Of a DNA stretch of 64,000 nt, positions 50,337 to 58,472 are shown one piece after another. Below the pieces are notes generated by a model. The model ran no database searches. It was not told where the DNA came from and was given only the letters and a program-made list of their open reading frames with translations. Both the position numbers and the translations under genes were made by a program. The stretch is from CAIWHR01 sp039915505 (GTDB lineage: Bacteria; Pseudomonadota; Gammaproteobacteria; Burkholderiales; Casimicrobiaceae), in assembly GCA_039915505.1 (NCBI GenBank), contig JBDSND010000118.1, forward strand, positions 40,888-104,887. The letters run 5' to 3'. How positions within the stretch are numbered: the stretch's first letter is position 1; each line of letters opens with the position of its first letter.

Positions 50337-51500
50337 TCAGGCGGCGATCGGCGGCACGTCCACCCAGCGGCGCTCGCGCCAGCTCTCGAGGCCGAGCTCG
50401 GCGAGCTGCACGCCCTTCGCGCCTTCAAGCAGGTCCCACCGGAACGGCGTGTTCTCGAACAGGTGGCGGATGAAAAGCTCCCACTCGACCTTGAAGGCGT
50501 TGTCGTACACGCGGTTGCTGGGTAGCTTCTGCCACGTCGCGAAAAAGTCGATGGTCTGCGGAACGTCCGGATTCCACACCGGCTTGGGCGTATTGACCCG
50601 CTGCTGCGTCCAGCAGTCGGTCAGCCCTGCCACGGCGGAACCGAGTGTGCCGTCGACGTGGAAGGTGACGAGATCGTCGCGGCGCACGCGCGTGGTCCAA
50701 GAGCTGTTGATCTGGGCCACGATCGGCTGGGCGCGATCCTCACCCAGCTCGAAAGTCGCATAGGCGGCGTCGTCGGCGGTCGCTGCGTAGGCACGGCCGT
50801 TCTCGTCCCAGCGTCGCGGGATGTGGGTGGCGCCCAGGCACGACACGCTGCGCACGCTGCCGAACAGGTTGTCGAGGACGTAGCGCCAGTGGCACAGCAT
50901 GTCGACGATGATGCCGCCGTCGTCCTCCTTTCGGTAGTTCCACGACGGGCGTTGGGCCTCCTGCCAGTCGCCTTCGAAGACCCAGTAGCCGAACTCGCCG
51001 CGCACCGACAGGATGCGACCGAAAAACCCCGAATCGACCAGCATCTTGAGCTTCAGCAGCCCCGGCAGCCACAGCTTGTCCTGCACTACGCCGTGCTTGA
51101 TCCCGGCAGCCTTGGCTGCATGGTAGATGTCGAGCGCCTGCTCGAGGGTCGGCGCCACCGGCTTTTCCGTGTACACGTGCTTGCCGGCGGCGATCGCCTG
51201 CTTGATGAGCTGCGGTCGCAGCCCGGTCGAGGCCGAATCGAAGTACAGGATGTCGTCGCGATCGTCGAGGGCCGCGTCGAGGTCGGTCGTCCAGCGCTCG
51301 ACGCCATGGGCACGGGCCAGCGCCTCGAGCTTGCCGCGGTTGCGCCCGACCAGGATCGGATCGGGCATGACGTGGCGCCCATCGCCCAAGCGGACCCCGC
51401 CCTGGGCCCGAATCGCGCCGATGGAGCGCACCAGGTGCTGGTTGGTGCCCATGCGTCCGGTGACGCCATTCATGATGATCCCCAGGCGGGTGGTTTCCAC
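50337..51500 (-). CDS. Gfo/Idh/MocA family oxidoreductase
   Basis: NAD(P)-dependent dehydrogenase of 387 residues. The N-terminal Rossmann fold starts TTRLGIIMNGVTGRMGTNQHL, an unusual loop for the family, with the EKPVAPT motif (GKHVYTEKPVAPTLEQ) that supplies the catalytic Lys. The C-terminal domain begins KHGVVQDKLWLPGLLKLK. The substrate is probably a cyclic sugar, inositol or sugar acid. The GTG at 51500 has AAGGAG with a 6-bp spacer and is preferred over a GTG at 51515. It follows the truncated 3-hydroxyisobutyrate dehydrogenase remnant. Confidence 0.88.
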   Translation of the reverse strand: METTRLGIIMNGVTGRMGTNQHLVRSIGAIRAQGGVRLGDGRHVMPDPILVGRNRGKLEALARAHGVERWTTDLDAALDDRDDILYFDSASTGLRPQLIKQAIAAGKHVYTEKPVAPTLEQALDIYHAAKAAGIKHGVVQDKLWLPGLLKLKMLVDSGFFGRILSVRGEFGYWVFEGDWQEAQRPSWNYRKEDDGGIIVDMLCHWRYVLDNLFGSVRSVSCLGATHIPRRWDENGRAYAATADDAAYATFELGEDRAQPIVAQINSSWTTRVRRDDLVTFHVDGTLGSAVAGLTDCWTQQRVNTPKPVWNPDVPQTIDFFATWQKLPSNRVYDNAFKVEWELFIRHLFENTPFRWDLLEGAKGVQLAELGLESWRERRWVDVPPIAA

Positions 51501-51511
51501 GCGTTGCTCCT

Positions 51512-51878
51512 TCACGGCGGCGTCGCGGCTACAGGCCAGCAACGGATGGTTTCGATGATGGCGGCGTCGTCGAGCTCGCCGTGGCTGGCCTCGATGGCAC
51601 GATCGACCGGCGTGCATGGGTTTCGGTGAGGGGTAGCGCGCAGCCGGCGACGCGTGCGGCTTCGAACATCAAGGCGATGTCCTTGCGATGCTGCCGGATG
51701 CGCGACTGCGACGCGTAGTCGCGGGCGAGCATCTTCGCGGCCTTGGCGTCGACCGCGCGCGAGTACGCGGGACTCGCCCGGACGAGATCGATGTAGCACG
51801 CCGGGTCGAGTCCGAGGCTCTCGGCAACACGAGGCTCTCCGCGAGCGCGGCACGATTGAGCCCAAAGGACGGGTTCAT
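51512..51878 (-). pseudogene. C-terminal remnant of a 3-hydroxyisobutyrate dehydrogenase-type gene
   Basis: Remnant of a beta-hydroxyacid dehydrogenase. The first frame, from an ATG at 51878 in an ATGA overlap with the enolase-superfamily stop, gives NPSFGLNRAALAESLV; a shift near 51835 gives AESLGLDPACYIDLVRASPAYSRAV and KDIALMFEAARVAGCALPLTETHA; a second shift near 51615 gives VDRAIEASHGELDDAAIIETI. This is the helical C-terminal domain of the family; the whole NAD-binding N-terminal domain is missing. The product cannot be a working dehydrogenase. It seems once to have been a member of this catabolic cluster. Confidence 0.8.
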
Positions 51879-53326
51879 GGGGTCCTTTCATGGATCGCGG
51901 GAACGGTAGATCGTAGCGGCGAGAGCGCATTCCAGTCGGGATGCGCGCCGGATGCGAAACCGCTGCCGTGCAAGGACCCGATGCGCAGCTCACCGGCGGC
52001 GATCCGCAGCCGTACGCAACCGGCGGTGCGTTCGTACAGGTCGGGATGGGCGGCGAGGAACGCCTCCTGCTCGGCGGCCGGGGCGTATTGTCCCGCGAAG
52101 CCGTTGACGTAGTGGTGGCCGTTCTTCTCGACGTGGGCGATGCCCAGCACCCCGGCAAGCGCCAGGTCCTGCTGGACGGCAAGGCCCGCCTGGGTGGTGA
52201 GATCCTCGGCCGACATGAACCAGCGCTCTTCGCGCACCTCGGCATTCCAGCGCGCGACCCGTGCGCGGTTGATGAGGGATTTGTACAGCCCCTTGCATGC
52301 CTTGCTCGACACGCCTGAATAGCCGCATTCCCGGGCGCGGGCAAAGGCGTCGAGACTGCCGTCGGATTCGTCGATGATGATCGGGATCTCACGGGCCAGC
52401 GCCCGGACGTCGCTGTCCAGGGCGCGGCGGCGATTGACGGGTTGCTCGATGAAGGCGATGCGACGCGCGAGAACCTGCAACACCGGCGCCGTCTGAACGC
52501 GTGCCCAGAGCGTCTCGAGTGCATCGATGTCGTCGTATTGCTCGTTGCCGTCCAGAGTGACGGTGTAGTTGGAAAGCTTGCGATCCAGCAACTTGGCGAT
52601 TGCGCCGAGGCGCGCGACGTCGACCTCGAGGTCGCCGCCGAGCTTCAGTTTGAAATAGCGCAGTCCGTATCGCGCGATCGCTTGCTCCAGCGATTCCGGA
52701 AGACCATCGCCCACGTGTCCGGGATCGCCTTCGAGTTCGTCGAGCATGCCCACGGCGTGACGAAGCGATAGCCGGGCAGGGGCAGCGAGGTCGGCGGCGA
52801 AGGCTGCAAAATCGAAGCCCGAGAACTCGGCGAGCAGGTCGGCTGGCGCGATGCCGGCGCCGTTGCCGCGCATGAGGGTGAAGAAATCGACACCGAGGTG
52901 CCGGGCGAGGCCATCGAGCACGGCCTTATCGATCTCGGCGGGGCCGAAGCACGCCGCGAGGGTGGGCACGCCAGGCTCACGGCCATCGCCCACCAGCGCG
53001 TCGTAGTGCGCCGCGAAGTGACCGAACGCGGTGCGCGGGCGCCCGCCGCCGAGATAGGCGTCGCGCGCGCGCAGCAAGGAGGTCCGCAGCTGATCGAAGC
53101 TCTGCGCTTCGGTCTGTACCGTCTCCTTGTCGAACCACTTCGGCACCATGAGCTCGGCGGTGCCGCCCCACGATATCCTGCCATCAGGAAATTGCAGACG
53201 GACCCGCACGAACGCCTGAGGCGCATGGGTTACGGTCACGGCACCGAACCGGAACGGCAGGCGCAGCGTCACCGGCCGCTCGTAGCAGCGGATATCGGTG
53301 ATGGTGAACGTTGGCGCCGGGGTCAT
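51875..53326 (-). CDS. Enolase-superfamily (mandelate racemase/muconate-lactonizing-like) enzyme
   Basis: Protein of 483 residues, longer than the usual 370-400. The capping domain begins ITDIRCYERPVTLRLPFRFG. The barrel has the catalytic pair KLKLGG on strand 2, metal ligands TLDGNEQYDD, FIEQPV and IIIDESDG, and a Lys in VSSKACKGLYKS. So the acid/base and metal residues look complete; racemisation or dehydration of a carboxylate such as a sugar acid is inferred. The ATG at 53326 is used; a GTG at 53341 is possible. It directly follows the ATPase gene of transporter 3 and its product presumably acts on the imported compound. Confidence 0.85.
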   Translation of the reverse strand: MTPAPTFTITDIRCYERPVTLRLPFRFGAVTVTHAPQAFVRVRLQFPDGRISWGGTAELMVPKWFDKETVQTEAQSFDQLRTSLLRARDAYLGGGRPRTAFGHFAAHYDALVGDGREPGVPTLAACFGPAEIDKAVLDGLARHLGVDFFTLMRGNGAGIAPADLLAEFSGFDFAAFAADLAAPARLSLRHAVGMLDELEGDPGHVGDGLPESLEQAIARYGLRYFKLKLGGDLEVDVARLGAIAKLLDRKLSNYTVTLDGNEQYDDIDALETLWARVQTAPVLQVLARRIAFIEQPVNRRRALDSDVRALAREIPIIIDESDGSLDAFARARECGYSGVSSKACKGLYKSLINRARVARWNAEVREERWFMSAEDLTTQAGLAVQQDLALAGVLGIAHVEKNGHHYVNGFAGQYAPAAEQEAFLAAHPDLYERTAGCVRLRIAAGELRIGSLHGSGFASGAHPDWNALSPLRSTVPAIHERTP

Positions 53327-53344
53327 CGTCGCGCGGTGCACCGC

Positions 53345-54178
53345 TCAAGCATCGAGCGTGCCCTGCGAGTAGAAGTGCGCGCGGATCTTTCTTGCGAGCC
53401 CGTTGAATTCCGGACTAGCCATTATGTCCAGGGTGCGTGGGCGCGGCAGGTCCACGTCGTAGATCGCCGCGATCGAGCCCGGGCGCTCGGTCATGACCAG
53501 AACCCGGTCGGAGAGGAAGATCGATTCCGGGATGCTGTGGGTGATGAACAGCACGGTCTTCCGCGTCTCCGCCCAGATGCGCTGCAATTCGAGGTTCATG
53601 CGCTCGCGGGTCATGGCATCGAGCGCTCCAAAGGGCTCGTCCATAAGGAGCACCTCGGGATCGTGCACCAGGGCGCGACAAATCGAGGCCCGCTGTTGCA
53701 TGCCCCCGGAGAGCTGCCATGGATACTTGTTCTCGAAGCCCTCCAGACCGACCATGGCGATGAGTGCGTGGGCCTTGTCAACGTACTTCGCCCGCGGCAG
53801 GCGCCGCATTTCCACCTGCAGCAGGATGTTCTCGAGCACGCTGCGCCAAGGAAGTAGCACCGAACCCTGGAAGACGATGCCGACGTTGTCCGGCGGTCCA
53901 TCGACCGGCCGGCCGTGCACCAGGATGCGGCCGACCGTCGCCGGCAGCAGGCCCGCGACCATCTTGAGCAAGGTCGACTTGCCGCATCCGGACGGGCCGA
54001 CGATGCTCATGAACTCGCCGTCGCCGATGCCGAAGTCGAGCGGCAGCAGCGACTCGACCGGACCTTCCGCGGTCTGGTACGTCTTGGCGACGCTCTCGAC
54101 GCGAATGAGACCCTCGGCGCCGTTGGCGCCGGCGGCCGTGGTCGCCGCGATGGGCGGGGATGAGGTGACCTGCTGCAT
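53345..54178 (-). CDS. ABC transporter ATP-binding protein (transporter 3)
   Basis: NitT/TauT-type ATPase of 277 residues. Walker A is GPSGCGKST, signature LSGGMQQRASICRAL, Walker B VLLMDEPFGALD and switch FITHSIPESIFL. About 25 residues precede the first strand. It lies between the binding-protein gene (47 bp upstream) and the enolase-superfamily gene (18 bp downstream), so uptake and the first enzyme are probably co-transcribed. Confidence 0.9.
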   Translation of the reverse strand: MQQVTSSPPIAATTAAGANGAEGLIRVESVAKTYQTAEGPVESLLPLDFGIGDGEFMSIVGPSGCGKSTLLKMVAGLLPATVGRILVHGRPVDGPPDNVGIVFQGSVLLPWRSVLENILLQVEMRRLPRAKYVDKAHALIAMVGLEGFENKYPWQLSGGMQQRASICRALVHDPEVLLMDEPFGALDAMTRERMNLELQRIWAETRKTVLFITHSIPESIFLSDRVLVMTERPGSIAAIYDVDLPRPRTLDIMASPEFNGLARKIRAHFYSQGTLDA

Positions 54179-54225
54179 GAAAAGCCGACGGGCCGTGGCG
54201 TGCGCGGCCCGTATGCCTCGAGCGC

Positions 54226-55224
54226 CTAGGGAAGGTAGGCGTTGGTGTAGTAGTCGTCGGCCTTGCCGGCGCTGCCCTTATCGACGCCGCCGTACTCGGT
54301 GAGGAGCTCGAGGGTCTCGCTCATGTTCTTGGCGCCCACCCGCAGCGGCCGGTTGCTCGGGTCGTCCGGTCCCTTGTACAGCGCGGCGGTATTCTTCATG
54401 CCCACCACCGCCGTGTCCTTCACCCCCGAATTGGGCTTGGCTTTGAGCATCGCCTCGATGGCCGCGTCCGGGTTCTTCGCGGCTTCTTCCATCGCGCGCG
54501 TGGTGGCCCGCAGGAAGCGCTTGACGAGGTCCTCGTTGCCTTTCAGGAAGTCCTTGTTGACGATGATCCCCGAGCTCACCATGTTGACGCCGTAGTCCGC
54601 GAATCGAATCGGCTTCACCGGTTTCTTGACGGCGTCCTGCAGCTTGATCGCCTGGTCCATCACATAGCCGAGCAGGCAATCGGCCTGGCTGTTGATCACC
54701 GCGTTGAGCTTGGTCTGGCCGTCGCCGGCGACCGTCTTGAAGTCGCTATCCTTGAGATTGGTCTTTTTGAGGAACAGCGGCCACACCTGCGACATCGAGT
54801 CGCCAGGCGTGACGGCGACTGTCTTGCCCTTGAGGTCCGCGGGCTTGTCGATCTTTTTGTCGGCAAAGCACATCACCGACATCGGCGAGGTCTGCAGCGC
54901 CACGCCGACCGCGGTGACGGGCGCGCCCTTGGACGCCGCCTTGATCATGGTCGGCACGTCCGCGTACCCGAACTGCGCCGTGCCGGCCGCGACGGCTTGC
55001 ACCGTGACGCCCGAGCCGCGCCCTTCCTGGATGTCGAGGTCGATGCCCTCGTCGCGGTAGTAGCCGCGCTCCTTGCCCAGGAAGAACGGCGCGTGCTCGC
55101 TATATACGTACCAGTTGAGCAGCAGCACGCTCTTGTCGAGCGGCTTGGCGCTCTGGGCGAGCGCCGGTCCGGCCGCGAGTGCGAGCGTGGCCGCGGCGAG
55201 CAATGCGATGCGTTTTGCCTGCAT
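54226..55224 (-). CDS. ABC transporter substrate-binding protein (transporter 3)
   Basis: Predicted periplasmic binding protein of 332 residues. The signal peptide is MQAKRIALLAAATLALAAGPALA. The mature start LLLNWYVYSEHAPFFLGKER and EGRGSGVTVQAVAAGTAQFGY resemble the binding protein of transporter 2. AGGAGG lies six bases before the ATG at 55224 and fixes the start. The NMT1/ThiY similarity suggests a pyrimidine-like or other small organic ligand, but the adjoining enzymes point to a sugar acid or similar; the ligand is unknown. Confidence 0.88.
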   Translation of the reverse strand: MQAKRIALLAAATLALAAGPALAQSAKPLDKSVLLLNWYVYSEHAPFFLGKERGYYRDEGIDLDIQEGRGSGVTVQAVAAGTAQFGYADVPTMIKAASKGAPVTAVGVALQTSPMSVMCFADKKIDKPADLKGKTVAVTPGDSMSQVWPLFLKKTNLKDSDFKTVAGDGQTKLNAVINSQADCLLGYVMDQAIKLQDAVKKPVKPIRFADYGVNMVSSGIIVNKDFLKGNEDLVKRFLRATTRAMEEAAKNPDAAIEAMLKAKPNSGVKDTAVVGMKNTAALYKGPDDPSNRPLRVGAKNMSETLELLTEYGGVDKGSAGKADDYYTNAYLP

Positions 55225-55256
55225 GGTAATCCTCCTAGTGGGTCCCCGCCTTTGGT

Positions 55257-56087
55257 CTAGGCGGTGGCGGTGAAATCGTTGCGGTGCGAGGCGTGCCAGG
55301 GAATCATCAGCCGCTCCACCACGTCGACCGCGACGAAAAGCAGCACGCCGATGCCGGAGAGCACGGTCAGTGCCGCGAACATCAGGGGCAGGTCGAAGTT
55401 GCCGTTGGCGATCTGCAGCAGGTAGCCGATCCCCGAATTGGAGCCGACGAACTCGCCGACCACGGCGCCGACCACGGCCAGGGTGATCGACACCTTGAGT
55501 CCCGCGAAGATCGACGGCAGGGCGTGCGGCAGGCTGATGCGCAGGAACGTTTGCAGCCGCGTCGCCTTCATCGAACGGGCGAGATCGATCATGTCCGGGT
55601 CCACGGACTTGAAGCCGGCCACGGTGGAGACCACGACCGGAAAGAAGGCGAGCAGGAAGGCCGAGATCACCTTGGGGATCACGCCGAAGCCGAACCAGAC
55701 GACGAAGAGCGGGGCGATGGCAATCTTGGGAATGCTCTGGGAAAACACCAGCAAGGGGTAGACGAAGCTCTCGACGGTGCGCGAATACGCGATCACCAGC
55801 GCCATCGGGATGCCGAAGCCGATCGAGAGCGCGAACCCGCCGAGCGTTGCATAGGTGGTCGGCACGGCCTCGCGCCACAGCCGCGGCCACTCGGAGAAGA
55901 GTTTACCTACGACCGCGTCGGGCGAGGGGATGAGATACGGCGGAATGCGGAAGATGCGGATGGCCATCTCCCACAGCACGATCAGGAGCAGCACGAGCAG
56001 CAAGGGGCGCGCCCATACCGACAACAGGGCCCGCTGCCAGAACGGGCGCTGCTTCGGCGCGAGCGTGGAAGTCGGTGGCGTGGACAT
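55257..56087 (-). CDS. ABC transporter permease (transporter 3)
   Basis: Inner-membrane permease of 276 residues with six or so spans (PLLLVLLLIVLWEMAIRIF, YATLGGFALSIGFGIPMALVIAY, LLVFSQSIPKIAIAPLFVVWF, TVLSGIGVLLFVAVDVVE). The docking loop is DLARSMKATRLQTFLRISLPHALPSI. It is the first gene of the transporter 3 operon, 36 bp downstream of a strong inverted repeat, and is close in layout to the permease of transporter 2. Confidence 0.9.
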   Translation of the reverse strand: MSTPPTSTLAPKQRPFWQRALLSVWARPLLLVLLLIVLWEMAIRIFRIPPYLIPSPDAVVGKLFSEWPRLWREAVPTTYATLGGFALSIGFGIPMALVIAYSRTVESFVYPLLVFSQSIPKIAIAPLFVVWFGFGVIPKVISAFLLAFFPVVVSTVAGFKSVDPDMIDLARSMKATRLQTFLRISLPHALPSIFAGLKVSITLAVVGAVVGEFVGSNSGIGYLLQIANGNFDLPLMFAALTVLSGIGVLLFVAVDVVERLMIPWHASHRNDFTATA

Positions 56088-56123
56088 GGGCCTGCCTCGA
56101 GCGCGGCGGGCGAGCGCCCGACG

Positions 56124-56145
56124 CTATTAACCAACTGGTTATTAG
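56124..56145. promoter_or_regulatory. Inverted repeat, candidate TetR operator of the transporter 3 operon
   Basis: CTATTAACCA-AC-TGGTTATTAG: two 10-bp arms with 9 of 10 complementary pairs and a 2-bp centre. The inner TAACCA-AC-TGGTTA is perfect. It lies between the TetR gene and the permease start, about 36 bp upstream of the latter, so it is placed to control the operon. Confidence 0.7.
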
Positions 56146-56189
56146 CCTATCGGCCAAGCCACCCGATGTCAACCTCGGGACACCGCGGG

Positions 56190-56870
56190 TCAGGCCGACG
56201 CGCGTGAGGGCGGGGCGGACGGCGCGAGGTAGCCCAGCACGAGCTCGATCATGTGCTGCAGCCGCGCGGCGCGTTCCGAAGGCGCGAAGAGATCGCGCCC
56301 GAACACTGCCGAGAGCGTGTGGCTGTTCGCAAGAAAGAAATAGCTCAGGGCGGCGATGGAGATATAGAGCTGAAGCGGGTCGACGCCGCCGCGGAACCGG
56401 CCCTCGGCAACACCACGTCCCAGCACGACCCCCAGGGTCTCGATCACCGGCGAGTTCATCGACCGGATGTCGGGCGAATTCTTGAGGTGCTGGGCCTGGT
56501 AGAGATTCTCGCTGTTCAAGAGCGCGAGGAACTCCGGCTGGCCGAGGTAGTAGTCCCAGGTGAACTCGACCAGTCTCCGGATGGCTTCTGCAGGGGGCAC
56601 GTCCAGCAGCGACAGACGCCGCTCCGCGGCGCGGATCCGGGCATAGGCGGCTTCGAGCACGGCGCGAAATACGGCGTCCTTGTTGCCGAAGTAGTAGTAC
56701 AGCATCCGCTTGTTCACGCCCGCGGCCGCCGCGATCCGGTCGACGCGCGCCCCACCGAAGCCATGGGACGCGAATTCACGGGTCGCAGCGTCGAGGATCC
56801 GTGCCCGGCTCGCCTCCGCATCGCGAGCCTGTGCGGCCCCACCCGACCCCGGCGCTAGGCGAGCCTTCAT
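56190..56870 (-). CDS. TetR family transcriptional regulator
   Basis: Regulator of 226 residues. The head is RILDAATREFASHGFGGARVDRIAAAAGVNKRMLYYYFGNKDAVF, a clear TetR helix-turn-helix. The C-terminal domain (RRLVEFTWDYYLGQPEFLALLNSENLYQAQHLKNSPDI) is of the YcdC/RutR-like type that responds to a small ligand. The ATG at 56870 is used; a GTG at 56885 is possible. It is upstream of transporter 3 on the same strand with the inverted repeat between them, so it probably senses the imported compound or a breakdown product. Confidence 0.9.
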   Translation of the reverse strand: MKARLAPGSGGAAQARDAEASRARILDAATREFASHGFGGARVDRIAAAAGVNKRMLYYYFGNKDAVFRAVLEAAYARIRAAERRLSLLDVPPAEAIRRLVEFTWDYYLGQPEFLALLNSENLYQAQHLKNSPDIRSMNSPVIETLGVVLGRGVAEGRFRGGVDPLQLYISIAALSYFFLANSHTLSAVFGRDLFAPSERAARLQHMIELVLGYLAPSAPPSRASA

Positions 56871-56962
56871 GCCAAGACCCTTCACCGTTTCTTTACTTGC
56901 ACTGATAGCGCCAGCCCGTCCGTCCTGGTCATCCAGGTCACGCGCTGCCGGAGCCGCGACGA

Positions 56963-58393
56963 TCAGGTCCGCGTTTCGCCGACGCGCACGATCTTGAGGG
57001 TGTTGGTGCCTCCTGACTTCCCGAGCGGCTCACCGATGGTGAGGACGATGAGATCGCCCGGACGCACGTCGCCGCTCGCCACCAGCCGCTCCTCGGCGCC
57101 GCGCAGCACGGCGTCGCGATCGTTGCTCTGCTCGAAATAGAGCGTTCGCACGTTGCGATAGAGCGACATTTTGCGTTGGGCGGTGACCTCGGGGGTGAGC
57201 GCATAGATCGGGCAACCCGAGTTGTGCCGCGACATCCACAGGGCCGTGGAACCGGACTGGGTCAGCGAGGCGATGGCACTCGCCTTGAGGTGATAGGCGG
57301 TGAACAGCGCGCCCATTGCAATGGACTGGTCGATCCGCGTGAACGTCCTGTCGAGGAAGTCGCGATCGAGCTCGCTCACGTACGACTTCTCCGCCTCCAG
57401 GCAGATCTGAGCCATCGTCTCCACGGTTTCGACCGGATACTTGCCCGTGGCCGTCTCGGCTGAGAGCATCACCGCGTCGGTGCCGTCGAGCACGGCGTTG
57501 GCGACGTCGGAAACCTCTGCCCGGGTGGGAATCGGGTTGTTGATCATCGACTCCATCATCTGCGTCGCGGTGATGGTCAGCTTGTTCTTCTCCCGCGCGG
57601 CGATGATCATGCGCTTCTGCAGGCCGGGCACGGTCGCGGCGCCGACCTCGACCGCGAGGTCGCCGCGCGCCACCATGATCCCGTCGGAAGAATCGATGAT
57701 CTCGTCGAGCGCGCCGATCGCCTCGGCCCGCTCGATCTTGGCGAGCAGCAGCGCGCGGCTGCCCGCGGCACGTAGTAGCTGCCGTGCCATGTACATGTCT
57801 TCCTTGTTCTTGGGGAACGACACCGCCAGGAAATCGGCCTGCATCTGGGCGGCCGTCTTGATGTCGTCCATGTCCTTGGCGGCCAGCGCCGGCGCGGTGA
57901 GGCCGCCCCCCAGGCGATTGATGCCCTTGTTATTGGACAGGGTGCCGCCGAGGTCGACGCGGGTGACGATCTCCGCACCGCGAACGGCCTTCACGGTGAG
58001 CCGGATGAGGCCATCGTTGAGCAGGAGCACCGCGCCAGGCGCCACATCCTGCACCAGCTCCTTGTAGTCGAGGCCCACGCGTTCGGCGTTGCCGAGCTCG
58101 CACGTGGCGTCGAGGATGAACGTGTCGCCCGCCGAAAGCTCGACACGTCCGTCGGCGAACTTGCCGATGCGGATTTTCGGACCCTGCAGGTCGACCATGA
58201 CACCGACCTCGCGGCCGAGCTGGCGGGCGCAGTCGCGCACCTGTTCGACGATGGTGACGTGATCCGCCGGCTTGCCGTGGGAGAAGTTCAGCCGGACGAC
58301 ATCCACGCCGGCTTCGAGCATCCGCTTCAGCATCGCCGGCGAACTCGCCGAGGCCGGGCCCAGGGTGGCGACTATCTTGGTGTTTCGTTGCAC
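56963..58393 (-). CDS. pyk: Pyruvate kinase
   Basis: Makes pyruvate and ATP from phosphoenolpyruvate and ADP. The 476 residues cover the barrel, with RNTKIVATLGPASASSP at the start, RLNFSHG, the catalytic LLLAKIERAEAIGALDEIIDSSDGIMVARGDL and MMESMINNPIPTRAEVSDVANAVLDGTDAVMLSAE motifs, and the C-terminal allosteric domain. The GTG at 58393 is chosen because VQRNTKIVATLGP is the family start. It lies 79 bp downstream of pgk on the same strand, giving a lower-glycolysis group with gap and tkt. Confidence 0.95.
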   Translation of the reverse strand: MQRNTKIVATLGPASASSPAMLKRMLEAGVDVVRLNFSHGKPADHVTIVEQVRDCARQLGREVGVMVDLQGPKIRIGKFADGRVELSAGDTFILDATCELGNAERVGLDYKELVQDVAPGAVLLLNDGLIRLTVKAVRGAEIVTRVDLGGTLSNNKGINRLGGGLTAPALAAKDMDDIKTAAQMQADFLAVSFPKNKEDMYMARQLLRAAGSRALLLAKIERAEAIGALDEIIDSSDGIMVARGDLAVEVGAATVPGLQKRMIIAAREKNKLTITATQMMESMINNPIPTRAEVSDVANAVLDGTDAVMLSAETATGKYPVETVETMAQICLEAEKSYVSELDRDFLDRTFTRIDQSIAMGALFTAYHLKASAIASLTQSGSTALWMSRHNSGCPIYALTPEVTAQRKMSLYRNVRTLYFEQSNDRDAVLRGAEERLVASGDVRPGDLIVLTIGEPLGKSGGTNTLKIVRVGETRT

Positions 58394-58472
58394 GCTCGTG
58401 TTCCTGTAGTTGTGTATCTCGATACCTGAAGGAATCGATGCGCCGCGACGGCGTGCCGTCGGCGCTCGGTCG

